Position numbers and translations under genes: made by a program. Positions 41,729 through 53,700 of a DNA stretch of 64,000 nt are shown here, in pieces (positions within the stretch are counted from its first letter, which is position 1; every line of letters begins with the position of its first letter). Under the pieces are notes generated by a model. It was given only the letters and a program-made list of their open reading frames with translations, made no database searches and was not told where the DNA came from. Source of the stretch: Paracentrotus lividus (Eukaryota > Echinodermata > Echinoidea > Camarodonta > Echinidae); assembly GCA_940671915.1 (NCBI GenBank), contig CALNVZ010003432.1, forward strand, positions 4,348,729-4,412,728. Direction: 5' to 3'.

Positions 41729-44700
41729 CTGTGAGATGGCAAAAATAACCCGGCCTTTTTAGGGTTAACACTCCCTCATTGCTTACTTGATCAGACCATT
41801 TGATTTTTCAGCATCTGTCTGAGAAGCCACATTTCACATAACACTGATGGTGAAATTTTGTGCGATAGTGGGGAAGAGCAAACCATGGAACTAAATGAGA
41901 TACATTTTGAAATAGTTTAGTTTTATTTCAAGGTGTTTTGAACACCTGAAAATCTCTCAAAGGGTCATACATGTATGTGTTACGCTAGAATTGATGACAG
42001 TATGTCTGTACAATGTACATTGTGTGATTTAATCTTATACTTTTCTTCTTCATATTACAGACTATGTGGATAGAGAGGACTCACTTCACAACGGAATACA
42101 AGCTCCCGGGTAACCTAAGATGGTTTGAGGTTGTGGAATTGTGTACGGTAAGTCGACCCCTCTTCTTTAACACAAACTTAATTCCTTTTAAAGGTGAAAA
42201 TGGGTCTTTAAACTTGGTCAACTCTTATTCTTTTCTGTTATTAAGTGCACAGAGACATGTAATGATGCTTATGTTTTGAATGCAATAAAAAAAGAGAAAA
42301 TCTTATAGTTTGGGTACTTAAGTATTGTTTCAATTCAATTCAATGCAATTTGGTTTTATAAAAAAATCTCTTCAAAAAGTCTGAAGACTATCAATGAGAG
42401 TTAACAAGAATAAAAACATTTAAAGTTGTTACAAATAAAGCAAGTTAAAAAAGTCATTAAAAATTCTTACATAAAGTACATGTATATATAATTACTTGAC
42501 TTAAAATTAAAAGTGCAGAGAGGAGTGGAGAGAAATAAGGCAATAAGAGGGGAGGTAAATTCTAGTATCAAGGTTGTCTGGACATTGACTCATTCAAATG
42601 TTTCGATTCCCAAGTCATTTGTTCAAAATGGTCCGGTTCTTTCCTCAAAATCCAGATTTGTGGCAATCTTTCTGACATCACACAATTTCATACAGGCCTA
42701 CATGTATTTCTAAAAAAATCATCATTACTTTGTTTAAAGAGAATCTAGTGTAGTGGGAAGGTGTGGGAAAGATGAAGAAAATTATTGTGAGCTTTCCTGT
42801 CATTTTCATGCTATTTGGGAAGAGTATCATAATAAAAAGCTCCACACTAAAAGATTGCTCTTCAATTGCCCTGATAGTCATAATATGATGCAAAATATAC
42901 CAAAACAGCTGATATGTTTGGGTCCCAAACATTTTGTGTTGCCCCATACATGCATTTCTGTGTAAGTACATGCGACTCAAAGCAGAATTGGGTTAATTTC
43001 TTATAATATTGGCAATCCCAAAACCTTACAGCACAATATAATGCTTAGGTAAACTGCTATCAAGCTTTGCAAATCACGTTTAGACGGTGTCTTCCGCATT
43101 CCAATGTCATGACTAGAAAAATAATTTCACTCTAACACTTCAATTCTAATATTCTAAAATATTTTCATCTCACAAACAGGAGGAACTGAGTCCGATCCAG
43201 AATGCGATTGAGAACATGGAAGACGTCAATCGCAAGCTGAGGGCGCTCATTATCCAGCACGAAGAGGATCCGAACCTTCCCATCAACCCCTTGAGTCTTC
43301 AGCTTAATGGCGTCATTGACTCCGCCGTCATGGGCGGTCCAGTCATGTACGAGAGGGTGAGCATAATTATCAGGATTTTTCGCAGCAAGAAGCGTGAGAC
43401 GTATTGAGAAACAAGAAAAAGAACATTTGGGAATCGCATCTTTTTTTTTTACTGCTGTTCAAAGTCTTATTTCTACATTCTGTTTATACCTTCCACCTAC
43501 CTACCAGATCTGCTAAACTGCCAAGATCTAGTACGAATCCTCCAGTTCTTTTCTGTATGATATTACATAATTGTTTTCAAAAGCCAAGAAAATGATTGTG
43601 GAATCAAAAAGCAATATACAGGTCGCTGATACTGTATAAACCAATATTTTTGCTTGCAAATATTTTGGGGATTTTGAACTAGTTTGCGAAAATCTTGAGT
43701 GGATAAATTCACAATTTTTAAGATGATTTCATTACTACAGATAGCCTTATGTTGAAGTGGAAATTTTAAAAAATAGCCACTTCTATAGTACATATAAATA
43801 GACAAAACTGCAACAAAAGCAATGACAATTGTTTTTTCTGAGGTTTATTGACAACTGATGTAGATTGAGTATCGTTGTGGTCAAGAAGATGGGTCGTAGA
43901 CTTGGATCACATTCCATCACTGTACATTCCACTCAACAAATCTGCCACACCCAACCAAAGTGAAGAAAACAAGTACTGGTAGGATGAAATTCCTTCAATG
44001 CTTCGGGGGCTCTTGTAGGGCAGCCTGGCTAAGCCGGGTAATAATTAGTTAACACTAAGCACTTAGAAACATTGTATAAAGTGTTCTATGTAATTGTTAT
44101 TATTAACTGAACAGGAAAAGTATCATTTGATTGATTGTTTATATTATTTTATTTCAAGGCCTTCACTGTAGATGAGTACATAGTTCAGCACCCTGAAGAT
44201 GGCATCCATATATCAAGATTAAAAGAACTCTTTGCTGAACAGGTAAGCTACAGATTTCAGCACAAATCTTTCTGTATGTGGGACTACACTGGCTTCCTAG
44301 GGTGCATCACTTGTAATATCTTACACGTTTACTGGATTCTGGATTCGTGTTTCAATGGTTAAGAAAACTTATGCATTTAATATACCCAGGCAGTTTTGAA
44401 TAGTTTCAGTACCAAAAATTCAGATAAATCAAACATCTACTGTTTGAGATTGTGTCACATTAGGCCACCCATAATTAAACCACAGATGTAAGCTGTGGCT
44501 TAACTTAGTACAACTTTGTGAATACGGGCCATTGTTGTGTTAAGATGAAGCCCTGAAAATTAATTCTCTAAGTAACACATATGGAGCATTGACGGATACA
44601 TTATGCATTCTGGTTTGTTTACAGATCCCATTGGTAGAGCTAGGTCTGACGTTGCATCGGAACAAGATGTCTGAAGATCTCCGGCCCTTCCAACGGAAGA

Positions 44701-47700
44701 TGGAGGATCAGTTTCACAAACGAAGGCAGATCGTAGAAGAGCGTTATGGCAAGAAGGTGAAATTTTATTTTTGTCTCGCCCACCGTGTGTCCGGCCTTCG
44801 TCCGTCTTACTTTACCATGTAGTCACGGGTGTGCAAGACACAATCTGGCTACTGCCTTGTTATAATTCAGTTGCAAGATCATGTGTTGACAATACAATAC
44901 ATGCATTTACGGTTCTTGCAGATTATGCATGAGAAGAAGTTATACTACAATTCGCTGATTGCAGCATGCAATCAAGTTATTAACGCTATGAGAAGGTGGA
45001 ATTTCATTTTTATATTCCAATCGCAAGATCATGTGTTGACGATACATGTTCATGCATTTACGGTTCTTGCATTGCAACTCATGATGGGATGGAGTTAATT
45101 GTATAATCACCTGATTGCAGCCTTCAATTATGTTGTCAACGAAATGAGAAATTTACTTTCGTTTGTGTTTGTTGTGTTGATTACTTTAAAACACAACTAT
45201 TTGCATTTGATTTAAAAGTTAATCTTCAGTAAGAAAGGATTTGGGTAGGAATTGGTGGATATTGGTGAAATTGAAATTTCTGACCAGCTTTCGCAAAATA
45301 ATTGCATAGCGATAGTTGCTGTAATCAGCTTACTGTACTAGAATTCTATCCTACCATGCATTGTAATGAAAGAATCGTAAATGCTCATATTGGTTGAATC
45401 CAAAGTTATTCAGCAGTTTCAATCTCAAAATCTAGTTTTGGAATAACTTAGGATATTATTGGTAGTGTTTTGCATTAGCTGCACAATGATATGAAAGAAT
45501 TCATGAATAAACCCTCTGTTATCAAAAGGATTTGCTGTGAAATCAACTTTAAGACTGAATTTAAACAATATTATTACTGAATTAATTTACATACATATCC
45601 CTGGGCCAGGAATTTTTATTGCCGTGTGTTGACTAACATAGTATATGATCAAATATTAAATTGTCTTCCTTCTGTTTGCTCTGTATCATGTTAAATCATT
45701 TATGCCTAAACATATCTGCGAGGAGTGTTTTTTTTTTTGGGGGGGTGGGGCAATCATTATCAAGATTTCATATATTTCTCCTGTCCTTGTTATGTAACAT
45801 GTAGTTGATAGAGCACTTTGCGCTGACGCCCAACGACAAGCTGATCCAGTCTTTTGCTAGAAGGCACTCGAGAGGTCAGACGTATTCGGGGCGCCCTCTA
45901 TCGTCCATGTCTACATCGTCAACGTCATCCGACACGCAGGGTTCACGGAGTAGCATTATCTCCAATCCTGAGAAAGAGTAAGTCTTTATTTTAGGTTGAT
46001 GTAATTAGAAGGTATTTCTGAAATGACAATGCCATTGGGTGCATGTACAGTACATGTATCAATAAATCTATCCTGATTGGGATACAATGAAAATATTCAC
46101 ACAGTCGAAGATCCAGAAGAAAAAAAAAACTATTTCCACATTTTCTTTTCATTTCTATTCTATAATTGTGTTAATTTTTTTTTACCTTTGTAAACCCCTG
46201 TGCAACCCTTGTTTTTTATTATGAGTGGTACATGTATTTGTATGAGCATGAAGCACAGATTTTTTTTATAATTTGGGTTTTAATTGCATGAAGAAAGCAC
46301 AAGTCTAACCTGGGCTGTTTTGTGGAAGGAAGGTTGTTTGTCTGTGGGAATGACATATGCCATCAATAATCTAGTGTCGCAGTCATGTTTATACTGCAGA
46401 TGTGACATTTATCATCATCATCGCGGTAAGAATTAATTTCTCAGACTCTGGATATCTCATTTACTTACTAATCAGCAATCAAAAAGTAATGGAAAGGTAC
46501 TTGGTAGCGAAGATCTCTCTTTCCTGTACATGCGCCATTGGATTATTGGAAGAGTTTGTTAGGAATGAAATAAAACAGTTAAACAGACAAAATCAAAATT
46601 GTGCATGAGGCACAGTTGAAACTGATGTCCCACATTTTTCTATCATGTCATGTTTGTAAGCTCGCAATCGAACCCATTCAATACACGCATTGGTAATCAT
46701 ACCTATATATTCACAGGTTCATAGGTTCATATTCACAGCCGCTATTTGCGCGAAATCCATGAAAATTAATGTACCACGAATATTTCCACAAATAAAGTAG
46801 CCTAGGTGTCTAATTCCCAAAAGAATATTTGGTCTATTACCAGGAATTAACCAAGTGGACATTAGACAAATTGGTAAATAGTCAACGTGATAATTAGACC
46901 AAAGGGTAATTAGACAAACTAGTTTCGGAAGTGGGGGTGGGGGTGCTATGGTGGGCTAAAACTGGGAGGGTAGTTTTTTAGCAGTTTGAGGAGTAAACTG
47001 GTAGGCGGTTACAGGTGGTTTGAAGGTAAAAGGTACAATAGACTGGAGTTATTGTAATGAGAGAAAAACTTGATTTCATCTACTTACACTGGAATAGCTG
47101 AATGAATATGTCTCCTTTAAAACCTTCAATATCTATTTCTGATGATGGTTTTATGCCTGGTCTGCAAGATTTGCTCTTTGTTGTATACTTGCAAAAGGTA
47201 TGCATGCATGCACGCCCACAAATTGTAGGTGTTTACCAGAATGTCACCAAACAAGTCGCTTACACCTGCAAATTTATTATACTCTTCCCTCCGTCTCTTT
47301 TTTTTAATCCTATAAATTATCCCTCGATATAACCAAGCATGTGTGTTGGAATATGCTCCCAACTTGCCAAAAAATTAGAATGGAACAGTCCATTATCATT
47401 TTGCACTTTGCAGCAACCATACAAGTGCTCATGATGCAGGGTAGGTTTAACTGTTAAATGCATGCATTGTTTCTTTTAATAGTAGCAGCTACCTAAGTGT
47501 TCCACAGAAGCTGACCAATAAACACCGGTCATTGTCGTAAGTATCTCCTCACTGCCGATTGTTGATAGAGGGATATAGTACGCTTCACCTCACCCACTCC
47601 TCATTGATGCATTTATCACTAGCTGTACTTAAAATCATGTTAATAACAAAACACTTTCCATGGCAATGAGAATCTACCCCTATTTTGTAAGTCAATCTAA

Positions 47701-50700
47701 AATGAAGAATTATGTACATGTGTGTAGGAAGATTTTGTAACCCATCATAAACCTTTTTATTAGATTTGATTAAAGATGGGGGTTTGGAAGAAGAATTATA
47801 ACATGTTTGTTTATTTATCCATTATTCCTTGTTGATTTGTAAATATTAAAATATATTATTTCGGTGACCTGCCATTTGCTCCTGCGACAATCGCTTCAGT
47901 CTTTATTTCATCTCAGATGTAGGGTCAGGGCTGAGATTGCAATAGGGTTTTACACTAGGTCTAGGGTAGGGTGTAGTATTTAGTTCAGGGTTAAAGCTGG
48001 TGTATAGTTTCGGGAGTAAGAAAAAAAAAATTTGATCCGCATTTAGATAAATTATGAAAGATTGAATCCAATAAAAATAATAAAGCAAATTATAGTACTT
48101 GAAATCTCGTTTTAGAGTATTTATTTCATAATATAAGTATAAAAAAACCAATGGGGATTCTCTTGTGTGCGTGTTACTCACAGATCGTTCACATTATTCA
48201 CGCCGTAACCTCCGGCGTGCGAAACTCTCAGCAGAGGTCTAAACGGCAGTTACATTATGCTTCATTCAAAAATTTTCTATGAAATTCATCGGAAATATTG
48301 AAAGCAATGTCACAAGATCTCTCACACATATCTTTTAGTGCAATGTGGACAACATGAGACTATATTTGATCGGTTTTGTGCCAATTCCTTTTTTGTTACC
48401 AAAACTATACACCAGGTCTAAAGTTAGTCTTTCGATTGGTGTATGGATTTTATAGGGGACCAATAGTTGCCGAAGCCAATGTTATTGAATATTTATATCA
48501 CAGACTGACAAGAAACTTTGTGAAGGGATTTAAAATCAATATAATGGTGTGTAGAATAACATGAGCCACATATTGCCAAATATCATAGTTATCTAATTAA
48601 TTCATTTTGATTTAACCCGTTGTATACTGAGAACTTTTTACAAAGCTGAATGAATCATGGTTGTCAAGCATGCTTGCAAGAATTCTTTTCATTTAAAAGT
48701 GAAACAAAGACAGCTTTAAATGGATCAACGTCAGATAATTTGAATTATATAAGGTCTTTATATATAATGAGTGAAATAAACGGTCGACAAGAGCGATGTT
48801 CTATATTTCTTCAGCCTGCATATATGCGGGCTTAGTATACAACGGGTTAAGATCGCTTGGATTTATATAACCCTCCATTTTGTATATAACTAGCGCGGGT
48901 GTTTGTTACAGGTTTTAAGCACAGACTACATGTACACATAATTCCACATTTCATTGATTTATTTCATTTAGCATACATCCGTAAATAGTCATGTCATCCT
49001 TCCTATGAATATTCATATCCATTTCCATACAATACCCACAGATCATTCTATGCCTGTATTATAGTTCATGATTGTAGTGATATTAACTTCATTGATCCAG
49101 AAAATGGTTTAAAAATACTCTCCCTTTTGTCATAAATTATTTATGATTTCTCTTTTAAAGTTTATTTTTAATAGAGTATTTGTATTGCAATTGATATCAA
49201 TTAGAACTTAGCGTATGGTAATTAATAATCAGAATTATATATTGTAACCTACATTGTCAAACATGTACATTACTCATTCTCTGAATTTTAGATATGAATA
49301 TTTAGTGCATTATATCTGTAATGTACATGCATGTTTCTGATTATTTATAAAGATGTATCCAAATTGTAAAATATAACTGTAGTGATAAGAGAACTGAACA
49401 AAGAAAGGTAGAGAGAACTAGAGAGAATGAGAAAGGGGAGACATTGAGAGAGAAGGAATTACATTGTAGAAGGCACAAAGAGAAAATGAGAAAGCATTAC
49501 ATGTTTAATATTAAGAGTTTTTCTACTTTTACAAACGTTTCAACACTTTTTTGTCAGAAATCTCAGTACTCAACCCTGGCTTATAAGACAATTATCTCTG
49601 TCGTAAGTATATGACCCGCTTTGAAGGAAAAAAAATCAGCCTTTGTTCTTCCATGATGGCCTAGATTTTTTTCAGCAATTTTAAGAAAAGTATGATCAAA
49701 ATTCAGTCACCACAAAAGCAATTCATGTTTGAGTGAGCTTCATTTTTTGTTTCTTCTAAAATCAACAGTCTTTGTTCTTTCATGATGGCTTAAATGTTTT
49801 CAACAATTAAAAGAATATTTAATGAAAATTCAGTCACTGCAAAAGTAACTCATATTTGAAAGAGGTTCATTTTGGCTGTGTTCATTCATGATGAAATGTT
49901 CCAACAAATGTTAGAAATATTGTTATTAAAAATTATTCACAATAAAAGAGCTTCATTTCGTTTTTGTTTTTTTCCTGTGCTATCTTCAGTATGTGTTGTT
50001 TGAAATACATTGTCCAATCTTTTTTGACACTCTGTGTATTTTTGTTTATGAGCATTACAAAAACTTTGTCAGGGTATTTCATAATAAGCCATTGGACTTC
50101 ATTCATGTATCTTGATATGGTTGTACATACATGTACCATGGGACATAAATAGCAATTTCACAAAATATATGAATCATACTATGTAGATGTATTTTAAAGT
50201 AGAGAAAGAAATAATTGTGATGATAATTTCCATTTATTTTTATGTCAGAAACCCTAGTACATGTGTACGTCCTAGACTAACTAGGCAGTACTCTCTACCA
50301 TACATGTAAGTATCGTACATTTACATGGCAGCTTAATAGCAAAGATAGAAAGATGAGAATACTAATTCTAGATGGAGGTCATGATCACTTTAAAACTTCT
50401 GAAGAATCTTTGCTGTATGTTCCCATAGGATATCCCTACAGCAATTAGAGACACTGGCTGGAATATGTAATTCTAATTCAAATCAAGCCTTACCGTAGTC
50501 TTAGGATATAATAAAGCTAACAGCACAATTTAGAAAAAAGTACATTTTAATCCAAATGTACCGACTCACATCTGCTTTGAGAAATACTTTTTACATTCTT
50601 CGACTTAATAATAATAAAGTCACTTTTATATAACATATAATAAAGCAAAAAATTCTCTCTGCTCTCTTCATTTTATGAAAAAGATAGAAATACTATAATG

Positions 50701-53700
50701 AGTATGGACAAGCAAAAATATAATTTCATAACAATTGATTGTCAGTAACATTAATGAGATAAGATAAACAAGGTATTAAAATATGTATCAATTTAGATGA
50801 ACAAATTTAGATATAGATACTTGTATATCATACAGTGTAACATTCTTATAATGTATACTGTATAATACCATATGTGACTCATCACATCAAAATCAGACAC
50901 AAGTCGCCAGAAAAGAGTCAAAGATTGCAACAAAACAATCCATTTTTAAAAGCTTTCCCCTAATCATTTCTTCTCAATTTTTTTTACAGAGCATACAAGA
51001 TACATTGAAAATTCAGAAAATAAAAAAAATATTTTCCCCCAAATAAGACAATTTTAATTATTTTGCCGATTTCCTCGACACTCTGCTGAATTTCATCGGC
51101 GACTTGTGTCTGATTTCGATGTGATGCATCACATATGATATGACATAAGGGTAACTTCTGACTGATTTATATTTAGGCTTTCATATATTTCCTCGTATTC
51201 CATGTGGAACATTGGGCAGGAACAGAAGGTCTCCACCCTCTTTGGTTTATATCCATTTTGTCTAACAGCGGTTGGTCTAATTCTCTGATATTCTAATACC
51301 AATTGGGCTAATTGGTACGATCTGCGAGTGAGAATTAAAAAAATTAAAGAAACATTTCGCTAAACGATGAATAAGGATTAATCATTAGAGCAACAAGTGT
51401 TTATGTGAGCTTTGTGATTACTTTGATAGAGAAACACAGTGATTAGTGTAGAGTATATTGTTGCTGATCAATCTCTAAAGGGCCTACCCCACAGGAGGCG
51501 ATAGTTGTGTCGACAACCTGAATATGTCGGAATCGTAAGGAGATCGTCTCCTAAACGGCAATTATAGACCTTCCTACAACTCTATATCTATGCTAAATCA
51601 CCTCCTGAGGGATAGGCCCTTCAGGATTAATGCAGTGGAGTGACATCATAATAAGGGCGCATGTATAGTGTTGACGTCATAATCCCCATCGTCCCAGTTA
51701 CTGGTTCTAAACAAAAAAGCCTGTGCATGAGGTTTAGCCTAAATGCGGTCCAGCAATGGGCTAGACTCGGGCACATACACAAGCAGGTTTTTTCGGTGCG
51801 ATCATGTTGCTATTGTTCAACACAAGATTGTTTAGAACCAGCAACCGTGACAACACCACCGTTATTACATCACGCTTTGATACTCTATATGTATTATGAA
51901 ATGCACGAATTGTTCTGTGGAGGTGAGAGTGCGTGCAGTTTAAAATTTATTCTACATTTAGGTTATGATTGGATTCACCTATTGATTTTTGTAATAAAGC
52001 ACATGATTTTTTTATTTTTTATTTCTTTTATTTTATTTTTTTCCATTTCATTGCTAATGGATGAGGCATATGTGCTAATCATAGTTGGTACATATTTATA
52101 GACAAACTATTCTTCAGAGTTTATAAATGTTGAATAATAACTTTCATTCATCCATTATTTCTAACTTTTCTTCTCCATGGTTCACTATCACATATTGTAT
52201 TTCTTCTGTGCTTGATTCAGATAGTTTGATGTAGTTTCTATCAAAATTGTTCATGGAGAATATTTTATTCCTTGATCCATCAAATTTTCTATATATTTAT
52301 GTCCATGTATAATCAATAAGTCTTATTTATAATAATTGTTCATGGATAATATTTTATTCCTTGATCCATCAAATTTTCTATATATTTATGTCCATGTATA
52401 ATCAATAATTCTTATATTTCATCTCTTATTGTTACATTCACATCCCCCCCCCCCAATTTTAATTTCATGAAATTTCATTTGTTATTACTTTTATAGTAAC
52501 AAAAAACATACAACCCCCCCTGCAATTGATACACATTTATTATTTGTGTATGAGCTTTTACATTAAAAAACGTTGAAAAGTTTCTTACCTTCGAGTATTG
52601 TTTGATTTTTATGTTCATGTAACATGAAATTTCATAGATTCCAACCTGTTATTAATGAGTATCCTTTATTAAGGATATGTACTCGATCTCTCACAAATAG
52701 TCATCATTATCATCACCAATTTACCTGACACAAATATATGTGTATGGGACCATACATGTAATTTATTTTTTTTTTTTATGACATCAATGTTAACATTATG
52801 TTTTTTTCAGATCCAGTTTATCATTAATCATCTTTAACCATAGCTTACATTGCTCAATTACATGATTAGTTTAGGTTTGCTTTTATTTAGAAGTGTATAA
52901 CACAAAAATGATAGAGTGCAGGCATGGGCTATATGAATTATTAAATACCGGTAGATGTCTCCTAGATTCAATATTACAGTTTAGTAGATTAGGAGTTGCT
53001 AACATAAAGATTAGGGAACCATCCAAATTGATTTGTAGTTCGTAAGTAGCAAGCAATATAGTCTCAGATGTAGTTGAAAACAAGGTATCGTCTGTTGAGA
53101 GCCAGAAGGGCGTTATTCATCTCAAAGATGTTCCGTTAAGAACCAGAAGGGCGCTATTGCTGTACAAAGTCAATGGTTAATAGCGCACTTCTGGTTCTCA
53201 ACGGAACATCCCTGATCTCTGATACGCCCTTCTGGCTCTCAGCCGACGGTATAGTCTTTAAAGTATAAGATTCTAATAAGGTTCTAAAATGCAGAAAGGT
53301 GTTAAAACTACATTAGAGTTACATTTTTAACAACTTATTTGCATTTATCAGACAGAATCGTGAGTAGATATGAAGTTGTTATCCCTTATGCAAAAATTTC
53401 CCAAGATGTTTTGTGTTTTGACTCAATAACTTGGAATTCAAAAACAAAACAAAACAAGAAGCATCAGCAGATGGAGCAAATATTTATGGATAGAATAGGC
53501 CCATTTTTGTATTGCTTCCACTTGGCGTTTAGCTTCAGGAATTTCAATAGGAAATAGAGAATTAAACTTCATAAATTAGCAATCTTGGCATGTTCAAAAT
53601 CTATGTTTTGCCATAAGAATTTGCAATTATAATAGTTTCAGAGATAATTGCTTCGGTACAAATACTTTTTTAAAGTACATTATGAAACAATGAATTCAGC

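Noticed and set aside
51176..51227. Possible extra cassette exon after ATATTTAG
   Set aside because: The length to the nearest GT donor (52 nt) does not fit the phase-2 in, phase-2 out pattern, and the donor is poor.
51661..52101. 146-codon plus-strand frame
   Set aside because: It crosses an inverted repeat and an AT-rich tract, the C-terminal part is hydrophobic low complexity, and I recognise no family.
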